This document shows, piece by piece, positions 33,173-40,999 of a stretch of DNA of 64,000 nt. The first letter of the stretch is position 1, and each line of letters begins with the position of its first letter. Position numbers and translations under genes: made by a program. Source of the DNA: Geminisphaera colitermitum TAV2 (GTDB lineage Bacteria > Verrucomicrobiota > Verrucomicrobiia > Opitutales > Opitutaceae); contig NZ_ABEA03000188.1 of assembly GCF_000171235.2 (NCBI RefSeq), positions 1-64,000 of the forward strand. Reading direction: 5' to 3'. Under the pieces are notes generated by a model. It was not told the origin of the DNA. It worked only from the letters and a program-made list of their open reading frames with translations, and made no database searches.

Positions 33173-34075
33173 ATGATCATCACCTCTGCCACTCTCGCCA
33201 AAATCAACAAAGGCTTCCGTTCTCTCTATCTGGAAGCCTTTCAGGGCGGCGCTCCCCGCGTCGCCAGCTACGCCATGCGCGCCACCTCGCAATCCGCCGA
33301 GGAAGTTTACGGCTGGCTCGGCTCCGTGCCCGGTATGCGCGAACTCATCGGCGAAGTCGTCATCCGCAACCTCATCGAGCACGCCTACAGCATCCCGAAC
33401 AAGGAATTTGAAAGCACCATCGCCGTGAAGCGTTCCGCCATCGAGCGCGACAAACTCGGCGTTTACACTCCCCTCTTCCAGGCCATGGGCACCGCCGCCC
33501 GCCAGCACCCTGACGAACTCCTGGCCAACACCATCCTCGGCGGCTTCGAAAAACCCTGCTACACTGGCAAACCCTTCTTCGCCGCCAATCACGAGCCCCA
33601 GAAAGGCAAAACCAAGTTCAGCAACGTCGGCACCAAAAAGCTCTCCGCTGTCAACTTCCGCACCGCCCGCGAGAACATCAAAAGTCGTCTCAATGCCGAC
33701 GGCCGTCCCATGAACCTCGGCCTCGACCTCGTGCTCGTCGTCTCCCCGAAAAACGAAGCCCTCGGCCGCGAAATCCTCGTCGCTGAGCTGGTGGGTGGCG
33801 GCAACACCAACGTCGATAAAGGCACGGCCCGCCTCGAAGTCTGGCCTCAACTCGCCGGCACGCCCGATGCCTGGTTCCTCTTCGAAGTCGGCTACCCGGT
33901 AAAACCCTTCATCCACCAGGTGGAAGTGGAGACCGAGTTCCAGAGCTTGGACAACCCGGCCGACTCCCACGTCCTCCTGAAGAAGGAATACCTGCACCAG
34001 TCCTACGGCCGCTATAACACCGGCTACGGCCTGCCCGAACTCGTCTACGGCTCCGACGGCTCTGCCGCCGCTTAA
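33173..34075 (+). CDS. Mu T-like major head protein
   Basis: 300 aa, the usual Mu gpT length. Diagnostic segments are TLAKINKGFRSLYLEAFQGG near the N-terminus, the FFAANHEP element, and VELVGGGNTNVDKGT-like LVGGGNTN with PEVW-type strands toward the C-terminus. HK97-fold capsid protein that forms the icosahedral shell. Confidence 0.92.
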   Translation: MIITSATLAKINKGFRSLYLEAFQGGAPRVASYAMRATSQSAEEVYGWLGSVPGMRELIGEVVIRNLIEHAYSIPNKEFESTIAVKRSAIERDKLGVYTPLFQAMGTAARQHPDELLANTILGGFEKPCYTGKPFFAANHEPQKGKTKFSNVGTKKLSAVNFRTARENIKSRLNADGRPMNLGLDLVLVVSPKNEALGREILVAELVGGGNTNVDKGTARLEVWPQLAGTPDAWFLFEVGYPVKPFIHQVEVETEFQSLDNPADSHVLLKKEYLHQSYGRYNTGYGLPELVYGSDGSAAA

Positions 34076-34208
34076 CCCGGCTTCGCCGGGAAATCCTAAA
34101 AAACGGAAAATCCAAACCACAAACACACAAACCAGCCCGCATTTTTCTCACTCCTTTTGGGATTTGTCCCCTTTTGAAGTTTGGGATTTGCGGGCAAAGC
34201 CCGCCGCC
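34076..34208 (+). repeat. Mirror-paired AATCCTAAAA/TTTTGGGATT junction repeat
   Basis: aaatcctaaaaaacggaaaa after the stop and ttttgggatttgtcc plus tttgggatttgcggg before the next start are inverted relative to each other. A related aatcctaaacaacgg word occurs at 32550-32580. Confidence 0.7.
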
Positions 34209-34637
34209 ATGCCCGACTACATCACCCGCGCCGCCCTCTCCGCCATCGTCCCCCCGCAATTCATCCTCGAAGCACTCGATGATAACAAAGATGGCATTGA
34301 AGACCCCGGCCTGTATCAAGACCTCCTGACCGTCGCCCAGAAAGAAGTGGACGGCATCCTCGGCAAACGCTTCCGCGTCCCCTTCGCCAACCCCATCCCC
34401 GACATCGTCTCCACGGCCACGCTCAAGATCATGGGCGAGCTTCTGTATAAGCGTCGCGGATACAGCGGAGAACAAAACCCCCACGAAGCCGCCGCCAACA
34501 AAGAACGCGCCGCCCTCGAAAAAATCGCCTCCGGCACCGATCCCCTCACCCCCGAAGTGCAGCGCAAAAACCCCTCTGCCTCCATCGTCACCGAAAAAGC
34601 CAAGACCACCAGCCGCTCCGGTCGCACCGCCGTCTAA
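34209..34637 (+). CDS. Mu gp36-like head-completion protein (DUF1320)
   Basis: 142 aa from MPDYITRAALSAIVPPQFI. Typical DUF1320 features are the helical body with EVDGILGKRFRVPFANPIPDIVSTATLKI. It probably forms the head-tail connector below the portal. Confidence 0.82.
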   Translation: MPDYITRAALSAIVPPQFILEALDDNKDGIEDPGLYQDLLTVAQKEVDGILGKRFRVPFANPIPDIVSTATLKIMGELLYKRRGYSGEQNPHEAAANKERAALEKIASGTDPLTPEVQRKNPSASIVTEKAKTTSRSGRTAV

Positions 34638-34677
34638 TTTCAGCGTTTCAGTTTTCAGCGTTTCAGCTTTTCCAAAA

Positions 34678-35190
34678 ATGCCACAGGCCGAACCCTACAC
34701 ACCCGACGCTCTCCTGGCCGAACTCCACGCCGACCTTGAGCCCTGGCTGCGCGCCAACAAAGGCACCCTCTCCGTCGCCGCCGATCCCTACAACTTCCTC
34801 GAATTGCTCGCCGACTCCCCCTCGGCCTTCCGTGTCGTCCTCCACTGGGCCGGCGAACAAAACCCCTCCGACCAGGAGGGAGCCGGCGTCTTCGCCCCGC
34901 AAAAATTCGACCTCGGCGTCACCGCCAACCTCGGCCTCACCGCCACTCCTGAAATCGCCCTCTTTAAGCCAGGCCCCAACGCCACCCGCCCCCCCCTCCT
35001 GCAACTCGTCGCCGCCGTGCGCGATCGCGTCCGCGGCTACACCTGGCCCGCTGGCAATACCACCCGCTACATGCTCTACCGCGGCTGCGACCCCGTGACA
35101 CTCCCCGACGCCATGCCCCTGCGCGCCTACCGCCTCCAGTTCCAACTCACCATCGGCCTGCCACCTGCCTACTACCGCAACCTCCTCTGA
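34678..35190 (+). CDS. gp37-like neck/tail-completion protein
   Basis: 170 aa, located where Mu encodes gp37. The sequence VVLHWAGEQNPSDQEGAG and RLQFQLTIGLPP is consistent with a beta-sandwich tail-terminator-like protein. Assigned mainly by position. The leader holds only one half of the AGCTTTC junction repeat. Confidence 0.55.
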   Translation: MPQAEPYTPDALLAELHADLEPWLRANKGTLSVAADPYNFLELLADSPSAFRVVLHWAGEQNPSDQEGAGVFAPQKFDLGVTANLGLTATPEIALFKPGPNATRPPLLQLVAAVRDRVRGYTWPAGNTTRYMLYRGCDPVTLPDAMPLRAYRLQFQLTIGLPPAYYRNLL

Positions 35191-35304
35191 AAAAGCTGAA
35201 AGCTAACACGCTGAAAGCTAAAATAAAAACCACCGAACAACCAACCACTCAACGCGGCCCGAACTCTGTAGCTTTTCAGCTTTCAGTTTTCAGCTTTTCC
35301 AAAA
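35191..35304 (+). repeat. Mirror-paired AAAGCT/AGCTTT junction repeat, second late copy
   Basis: aaagctgaaagctaacacgc after the stop, and tagcttttcagctttcag with tttcagcttttccaaaaatg before the next start. Same design and same start context as 33056-33172. Confidence 0.8.
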
Positions 35305-35661
35305 ATGGCAAACGTTCCCACCATTCGCGGTGACAACACCGTCCTCTTCGGCGCCGACGGCGTCTATTCCGGCAACGGCATCATCGTCAGCGGCTCCAAA
35401 AAGGGTAATTCCGAAAAACTCGAAGTCGGTGACGAGAACGGTTTCACCGTCGCCGTCATCTGGTTCAATAACAAGAAACAGTGCTCGTTCGAAATGATCG
35501 TGAAGACGGCCGCTCCCGAACTGGAGGAAGGCGACGAGATCGAACTTTGCGGCGTGGCGGCCTGTTACGTCGATGACGTGGAGGAAGTCTGGGCGCAGAA
35601 GGACGTGCGCCGCTTTCGCGTCAACGCCACCAAATACGCCGCCATCGTCTCCGGAGCCTGA
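35305..35661 (+). CDS. Tail tube-like protein
   Basis: 118 aa, beta-rich (VIVSGSKKGNSEKLEVGDENG, VAVIWFNNKKQCSFEMIV, EGDEIELCG). Size and position before the frameshifted tail chaperone fit a small tail tube or tube-like protein. No sheath gene is seen, so the phage may have had a non-contractile tail, unlike Mu (inference). Confidence 0.55.
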   Translation: MANVPTIRGDNTVLFGADGVYSGNGIIVSGSKKGNSEKLEVGDENGFTVAVIWFNNKKQCSFEMIVKTAAPELEEGDEIELCGVAACYVDDVEEVWAQKDVRRFRVNATKYAAIVSGA

Positions 35662-35666
35662 TCACC

Positions 35667-36263
35667 ATGGGCAAAGCATCTTCACGCAAACGGGCCGTTC
35701 GCGCCGCCGCCGCTAATTCCGCCGCTTTTTTCAGCCAGGCTGAGGCGGACGCCGTCCGCCAAGTTACGCACGGGGAGGAGAGCCAGCGCACACCGTCGCA
35801 GGTGCTCAACGCCTTCTTCCCGCCCACGCTCCGGATCGGGGCATTCAGGCTGGAAGAGTTTACCCTGGCTACCTACATGCTGCTCGAACAACTCGGTTGC
35901 CGACTCATTACCAATCGCAAGGCAGCAGACAATTTTGACGCGGCCATGGCGGGCTTCGTGCTGACTCGTCCGATCGCGGACACCCGCGCCCTGGCCGAAG
36001 GAGAAACGCTCCCTGTTGTCGCCACCCGCTGCACCCCGCTCACCAACGCCATCTGGGCGCTCGCCACGAAGGTGCCAGCCGGCGAGATGACCGTGTTTGG
36101 CGCAACCATCGGCCGCCAGATCGCGGCCGGGTTTGCCACGGTCATCGGTGCTCACTCTCCCGCGTCCTCGGGCGAACCCGCCGGGGATGGCGACGCCTCA
36201 AAAAAAAAGACGCCGCCATCTCCGGTCTTCCCGAACGCACCAACGGCCTCGGCTGGGGGCTGA
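35667..36263 (+). CDS. Tail assembly chaperone, short form (with -1 frameshift site)
   Basis: 198 aa. The helical body LEEFTLATYMLLEQLGCRL and FDAAMAGFVLTRP fits a tail chaperone. Near the 3' end is A9G (36199-36208), read tca-aaa-aaa-aag in frame 0. A -1 slip there continues into the open frame DAAISGLPERTNGLGWG of the next feature. This G/GT-type frameshift is a hallmark of tail chaperone genes before the tape measure. Confidence 0.75.
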   Translation: MGKASSRKRAVRAAAANSAAFFSQAEADAVRQVTHGEESQRTPSQVLNAFFPPTLRIGAFRLEEFTLATYMLLEQLGCRLITNRKAADNFDAAMAGFVLTRPIADTRALAEGETLPVVATRCTPLTNAIWALATKVPAGEMTVFGATIGRQIAAGFATVIGAHSPASSGEPAGDGDASKKKTPPSPVFPNAPTASAGG

Positions 36264-36452
36264 CGCTGCTGGATACGCTCATGCACGAATACGGCTGGAC
36301 CGTGGACTACACGATGCTCCGGCCCCTCGGTCAGTGTTTCGCCCTCTATGCCGCGATCGATGCCCGCTACGGCAACGACCCGAAAGGTCCCGCCTACGTC
36401 GAACAGGACATCATCTCCACTCTCGCAAACGCTAGAGCGTGTAGTCACGAGA
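36205..36452 (+). pseudogene. Frameshift extension of tail chaperone, truncated by IS
   Basis: The -1 frame after the A9G slip site encodes DAAISGLPERTNGLGWGLTL and DARYGNDPKGPAYVEQDIIS, a protein-like sequence. After IISTLANA it enters the left inverted repeat of the IS427-like element. If the IS is removed the frame closes after ~10 codons in AT-rich DNA, so the rest of the gene and the whole tail module were already gone. Confidence 0.7.
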
Positions 36453-37226
36453 TTGAAGCCCAGAGGATGGCACACCTGAATTGGACGGCAGCGAGGAAAG
36501 AGGAGGCTCGTTTTGCGTATCGGGTTGCGATGCCGCGCCATTGCTTGAGTCGTAGGAATGCATTTTCTACCAGATGCCTGATCCGATAAAGATAAGGGTC
36601 ATATTCGCGTTGTTCTATGCGATTGGTCTTTGGAGGAATCTGCGGGCAGATGCCTGCGGCCTGCGCCATTTCGATGATGGCGTTGGTGTCATATCCCTTG
36701 TCGGCGATCAGATGGTCTGCGGCAATGCCTTCAATCAACCTGCCAGCCTGTGTGCAATCAGCCGTGGAACCCGCTGTAACAATGACTCGCACCGGCATAC
36801 CATGCGCATCCACGGCCAAATGTAGTTTGGTGTTTCGCCCCCTTTTGTCAGACCGATCGCCTCGTTTCCACCTCTGGCTCCCGCCGCATGCGGATGGATT
36901 TTGACATGACTGGCATCAATCATCAGCCACTCAAAATCGGGCTCGTTCATCAGTTCCGACAACAGGCGCTCCCAATGCCCCTTGTCTCTCCAGCGACAAA
37001 AACGCCTGTGCGTGTTGCTCCACCCTCCGTAATCCTCTGGAAGATCCCTCCAAGGCGCACCAGTGCGTAAAATCCACAGAACCGCGTTGAGGAACTTGCG
37101 GTTGTCCTCCGCCACCCCTCCCCACGCTCCTTTCCTTCCAGGTAGCAGCGGCTCCAGAACGCTCCAAACTCGGTCCGAAATGTCGTGACGGTGTTGATCT
37201 TTCGCCATGCTGACATTCTCCATCAC
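36445..37226 (-). CDS. IS427-group transposase, two ORFs with programmed -1 frameshift
   Basis: ORF A (36735-37226) starts MMENVSMAKDQHRHDISDRVW and carries the N-terminal DUF4096-type domain, the first catalytic Asp in FEWLMIDASHVKI and TKGG. At AAAAGGGGGC (near 36840) a -1 slip joins it to the ORF B frame (36445-36819): RNTKLHLAVDAHG, IADKGYDTNAI (second Asp) and the final Glu in HLVENAFLRLKQW. Together they give a complete DDE transposase of ~260 aa. The frameshift is normal for this IS group, so the gene may be active. Confidence 0.85.
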
Positions 37227-37251
37227 AAAAAAACTCAGTCAATCTTATCTC

Positions 37252-38713
37252 GTCGGTGCTGAGGAAGGGCGGTATTAAGCGAGTTTGAAGCATGGCGAGG
37301 TGCGCAAGGCGGGAAAAAGCGCGAGCAGAAGGCGGGAAAAAAAGGCCAAAAGGAAAGCTAGGAGCTTTCCGAAGTTCATCGCGGCGGCGCTGAGGATGGC
37401 ATTGACCTTGTCTCCGATCAATCCGCGTAACTTGTTGCGCTCCATACGATGTTCATTCTTGAGATGTCCGATTGTCGGCTCAATGGCGGCACGGCGTTTC
37501 ATCCAGCGCCAGACTCGTTTGGGGATTTTCCCTCGCCTGCGTTTGTCCACGATCACCTCCACCGGCCCCTCATAATTGTGCCCTCGATAACCCATGTCCA
37601 CGTGCGCCGTTTTCGGCCCCTGTTTTTCAATATAGAGCCGTTTTACCTGCTCCATTTGCGCTTCAAGCGTGTGCCCATCATACGGATTGTCTGGCATACA
37701 TAACGCTCCCAACAGCCAACCTCCCTTGCTCGTCGATGCCACACTTACCTTCTGCCCAAATTCATATTTCTTTCCCGATTTCCCTTTCGATATGCATTCC
37801 ACCTTTGGCTCATGCACACTATACACTTTGTTTTTGTCTGCTGTCTTTTGTTTGTAAATTTGCTTGCTCGTCTCCAGCAACCCTTGCAATGCCGCCACAG
37901 GCTTTTGTCTCTCTATCTCTCGTATCACACGGCCCAGATTCGTCCTCAGTTTCCTCACACATGCCTTCGCTCTCTTCATCTTTCGGCTATGCATATAGCG
38001 CCCGGCCATCATCAATAATCCCCTCCCTACCCGTTCATAACTCTGCTTCACTTTCAGCCCGGCTTTCCGCGCTTCCTTCACCAGCCTCTCCCTCGCCCGA
38101 TCATACGATCTCGCATCGGTCGGATAACGTACCTCCTTGGTTTGCACCGTCGTGTCAACGTTGATATGCACCACCTGCACCGGCTTTAACCCCTTCATCC
38201 TCACCGCGCTCTCTATCGTCTGCTTGAGCATCTGTTCGGCTCCACTCTCCCCCAATCTCTTCCTCCACCTCGTCATGCTCGACGAGTCTATCGGCTTCTC
38301 ATGCTCAAAATACTGCATCCCCGATAAATATTGCCAATATGGATTCTCCACCCAATGCTCCAGCACCTCTTCGTCGCTCAGATCATATTGATACTTCAAA
38401 TAATGTAACGATACCATCAACCTCGTCCCCAACCCGGGCTGCCCCAACCTCTCATGATACGTCGGCCCCAAATGCTTGTCAAACTCGGCCCAGTTTATAT
38501 TCCCGGCCAGCTTCACCATCGGATGGTTCATGTTCACCAACATTATTAACTCCATCTTGAACATTTCCCTCTGTCTCTCGTGCTTGTTTTCCTTTGGCTT
38601 CATCTTTTTCCCAGATTTTCCTTATAAATTGCCCTTTTCTGGGAAAATTTCACTCCAGTCTCAAGCGTTAAATTGCTCCTTGATAGGAAATTAAATGGTT
38701 CTTCAGCACCGAC
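37252..38713 (-). mobile_element. Nested insertion sequence (IS5-like superfamily)
   Basis: 1462 bp with inverted repeats GTCGGTGCTGAGGAA (left) and TTCTTCAGCACCGAC (right). It is flanked by the 6-bp direct repeat TATCTC (37246-37251 and 38714-38719), and lies just inside the transposase-start end of the IS427-like element. It therefore arrived after the outer element. Confidence 0.88.
37275..38603 (-). CDS. IS5-like DDE transposase (DUF772 type)
   Basis: 442 aa. An N-terminal DUF772-like region (LGTRLMVSLHYLKYQYDLSDEEVLEHW) leads into the catalytic core with Asp in HINVDTTVQTKE, Asp in AHVDMGYRGHN and Glu in RRAAIEPTIGHLKNEHR. The central insert is Lys/Arg-rich. The frame is intact. It fits the long IS5-type transposases (IS1478-like), though the 6-bp target duplication is longer than usual for IS5. 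Confidence 0.85.
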   Translation of the reverse strand: MKPKENKHERQREMFKMELIMLVNMNHPMVKLAGNINWAEFDKHLGPTYHERLGQPGLGTRLMVSLHYLKYQYDLSDEEVLEHWVENPYWQYLSGMQYFEHEKPIDSSSMTRWRKRLGESGAEQMLKQTIESAVRMKGLKPVQVVHINVDTTVQTKEVRYPTDARSYDRARERLVKEARKAGLKVKQSYERVGRGLLMMAGRYMHSRKMKRAKACVRKLRTNLGRVIREIERQKPVAALQGLLETSKQIYKQKTADKNKVYSVHEPKVECISKGKSGKKYEFGQKVSVASTSKGGWLLGALCMPDNPYDGHTLEAQMEQVKRLYIEKQGPKTAHVDMGYRGHNYEGPVEVIVDKRRRGKIPKRVWRWMKRRAAIEPTIGHLKNEHRMERNKLRGLIGDKVNAILSAAAMNFGKLLAFLLAFFSRLLLALFPALRTSPCFKLA

Positions 38714-38753
38714 TATCTCGTGACTACACGCTCTAGACAGAATTTACAGAATT

Positions 38754-38906
38754 TTATGAATTAACAGAATGCTGTCTGGCCAATAATCCAGCAATACCTC
38801 CGCTCTGAATAGCACAACTTGGTTTTGGGACTGGGAGTATCTCTCCCCATTTATTTCGCCATGATGCATCTATAAATTCGCGCTGCTTAGAGGATAGTTC
38901 TGGCAT
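38754..38906 (-). CDS. Possible small protein between IS and thrS
   Basis: 50 aa, too short for the ORF track: MPELSSKQREFIDASWRN at the start and GGIAGLLARQHSVNS at the end. The last residues are encoded by the ttctgttaattc dispersed word. The amphipathic N-terminus looks protein-like, but no ribosome site is obvious. The remainder of 38737-38971 is AT-rich with acagaattt repeats. Confidence 0.3.
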   Translation of the reverse strand: MPELSSKQREFIDASWRNKWGEILPVPKPSCAIQSGGIAGLLARQHSVNS

Positions 38907-38971
38907 GTTTTTTGGGCTAACAGTAGTAATGTTTCTGATCTGGAGATGTTTTTGATTGGGCGCTTCCCACG

Positions 38972-40912
38972 TCAGGCTTTCTGATCGGGTTGATCGGTTT
39001 TGGCGATTTTGACAGGCAGGGCGCGGGTGCGGATTTCTTCAAGGAGACGCGCCTTCCAGTCGGCAAACGGCATGACGCCTTCGTCGCCTTTGGCTCGGCT
39101 GCGGACACTGATCGCTTCGGCTTCGGCTTCCTTTTGCCCAGCAACGATCATGTAGGGGATTTTTGACAGTTCGGCGCGACGGAGCTTGGCGCCGATCTTG
39201 TCGCTGTCGCTGTCGAGGACGACGCGCACACCTGCTTCGCGCAACTCGTTGTAGAGTTTTTCTGAATACGCAGCGACCTTGTCGGAGATCGGGAGGATGC
39301 GGACTTGTTCGGGCGCGAGCCACACGGGGAAGTCGCCAGCAAAGTGTTCGATGAGCACACCGCAGAAGCGTTCCATCGAGCCAAAGGGGGCGCGGTGGAT
39401 CATCACGGGGCGGTGGGGTTGGTTGTCCGCACCGATGTAGCTGAGGTCGAAACGGACGGGGAGGTTGTAGTCAACTTGCACGGTGCCGAGCTGCCATTCG
39501 CGTCCGATCACGTCTTTGATGACGAAATCGATCTTCGGACCATAGAAGGCGGCTTCGCCGGGTTCTTCGGTGAAGGGGACGCCGAGGGTTTGCGCAGCGG
39601 TGCGGCAGGCGTTTTCGGCTTTGTCCCAGTTTTCGGCGGCTCCGGTGTATTTGTTGGAGTCGGGGTCGCGGAGGCCGACGCGCACGCGATAGTCGGCCAT
39701 GCCGAGGGTGGAGAGGACGGTCTTGACGAGCGAGAGGCAGCCTTGGATTTCCTGCGCGATTTGTTCTTCGGTGCAGAAGAGGTGGGCGTCGTCCTGCGTG
39801 AAGCCGCGGACGCGGGTCATGCCGTTGAGTTCGCCGGATTGCTCCCAGCGGTAAACGGTGCCAAATTCGGCGAGGCGCACGGGGAGGTCGCGGTAGGAGT
39901 GCGGTTGCGAGGCGAAGATTTTGATGTGGTGGGGGCAGTTCATCGGCTTGAGCAGGAAGCCGTCGAGAAGCGCGGTGGGATCGGGGTTGATGCGGTCGGC
40001 TCCGATCATGGCGGTTCCGGTGCGTTCGTTGAGTTGGGCGGCGAAGGCGGGGGATACGGCTTCGAGGCGGGCTGTCATGTCGGCGCAACTACAGCCGGCG
40101 GCGCTGATCTGGGCGAGTTGGTCGGGCTCGATGATGGCGGGGAATTGCGCGTCCTTGTAGTAGGGGAAGTGGCCGGAGGTTTTGTAGAGGGCGAGTTTGC
40201 CGATGTGGGGGGTGAAGACTTGCGAGTAGCCTTGTTTGCGGAGTTCTTCGCTGATGAAGTTTTGCAGTTCCTGTCGCACGACGGAACCGGCGGGGGTCCA
40301 GAGGATGAGGCCTTGGCCGACGTCTTCGTCGATGTGGAAGAGTTTGAGGTCGCGGCCGAGTTTGCGGTGGTCGCGGAGTTTAGCCTGTTCCTGGCGTTCG
40401 AGGAATTGGGCGAGTTCGTCTTTGCTGGCAAAGGCGGTGCCGTAGATGCGTTGGAGTTGTTTGTTTTTTTCGTCGCCGCGGTGATAGGCGCCGGCGATGG
40501 AGAGGAGTTTGAAGGCTTTGACTTGTTTGGTGTAGCGGACGTGGGTGCCGGCGCAGAGGTCGATGAATTCGCCGTTCTGGTAGAAGGAGATGGCTTCGCC
40601 TGCGGGGATGTCGGCGAGGCGGCCGAGTTTGTAGCGTTCCTGGCCGCGTTCGCGGATGATGCGTTCGGCTTCTTCGCGGGTGGTTTCGAAGCGGCGGAAG
40701 GGTTGGTTTTCGTCGATGACTTTTTTCATCTCGGCCTCGATGCGGGCGAGGTCTTCGAGGGTGAATTTGTGATCGAGGTCGATGTCGTAATAAAAGCCGC
40801 TGTCAGTGGGGGGGCCGATGTCGAGCTTGGCCTCGGGGAAGAGGCGGAGGATGGCCGTCGCAAGGATGTGCGAGCTGGAGTGGCGGATTTCTTCGAGCGG
40901 TGTCATGGACAT
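38972..40912 (-). CDS. thrS: Threonyl-tRNA synthetase
   Basis: 646 aa class II synthetase charging tRNA-Thr. It begins directly at the editing (SAD) domain (RHSSSHILATAILRLFPEAK), so the N-terminal TGS domain of E. coli ThrRS is absent. The catalytic core shows motif 2 FGTVYRWEQSGELNGMTRVRGF, the zinc-ligand region MNCPHH, and motif 3 near PFGSMERFCGVLIEH. The C-terminal anticodon domain follows. A ~45-residue insert around ISAAGCSCADM precedes the MNCPHH segment. Intact and presumably essential. Confidence 0.95.
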   Translation of the reverse strand: MSMTPLEEIRHSSSHILATAILRLFPEAKLDIGPPTDSGFYYDIDLDHKFTLEDLARIEAEMKKVIDENQPFRRFETTREEAERIIRERGQERYKLGRLADIPAGEAISFYQNGEFIDLCAGTHVRYTKQVKAFKLLSIAGAYHRGDEKNKQLQRIYGTAFASKDELAQFLERQEQAKLRDHRKLGRDLKLFHIDEDVGQGLILWTPAGSVVRQELQNFISEELRKQGYSQVFTPHIGKLALYKTSGHFPYYKDAQFPAIIEPDQLAQISAAGCSCADMTARLEAVSPAFAAQLNERTGTAMIGADRINPDPTALLDGFLLKPMNCPHHIKIFASQPHSYRDLPVRLAEFGTVYRWEQSGELNGMTRVRGFTQDDAHLFCTEEQIAQEIQGCLSLVKTVLSTLGMADYRVRVGLRDPDSNKYTGAAENWDKAENACRTAAQTLGVPFTEEPGEAAFYGPKIDFVIKDVIGREWQLGTVQVDYNLPVRFDLSYIGADNQPHRPVMIHRAPFGSMERFCGVLIEHFAGDFPVWLAPEQVRILPISDKVAAYSEKLYNELREAGVRVVLDSDSDKIGAKLRRAELSKIPYMIVAGQKEAEAEAISVRSRAKGDEGVMPFADWKARLLEEIRTRALPVKIAKTDQPDQKA

Positions 40913-40999
40913 GGTGAGTGTAAAATGGATTTTGGATCTTAAATTTCAGATTTCAGAAAGAGGGAATGGGCAAGGAAAGGGAATGGCGAAAGGTGGTGC

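Larger units (their letters stand above)
8487..36434. mobile_element. Mu-like transposable prophage, truncated at the right
   Basis: It holds a MuA-like transposase, MuB-like ATPase, Gam, DUF3486 and Mu gp28-type terminase, DUF935 portal, F, G, I and T head proteins, gp36/gp37-like proteins and the start of the tail module. The layout differs from Mu: terminase and portal are read leftward to the left end while the remaining head genes are read rightward. No tape measure, baseplate, tail fibre or mom-like gene is present, and the right boundary is an IS insertion within the tail-chaperone gene. An attC array lies at 26.25-27.85 kb. Confidence 0.9.
36435..38733 (-). mobile_element. IS5-family (IS427 group) insertion sequence, interrupted by a second IS
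   Basis: Terminal inverted repeats GAGCGTGTAGTCACGAGAT lie at 36435-36453 and, as complement, 38715-38733. They are flanked by TA within CTAG on both sides (target YTAR). Without the nested IS it would be ~830 bp, typical for the group. The transposase is split in two ORFs joined by a -1 frameshift. Confidence 0.88.

Noticed and set aside
8487-36434. Two separate prophages joined back to back
   Set aside because: Head and packaging functions are complementary and non-redundant, with one repressor and one transposition module in the centre, so a single rearranged Mu-like phage is simpler.
39305-40942. Plus-strand ORF of 545 aa opposite thrS
   Set aside because: Low-complexity Gly/Val/Phe/Glu translation; shadow of the threonyl-tRNA synthetase gene.
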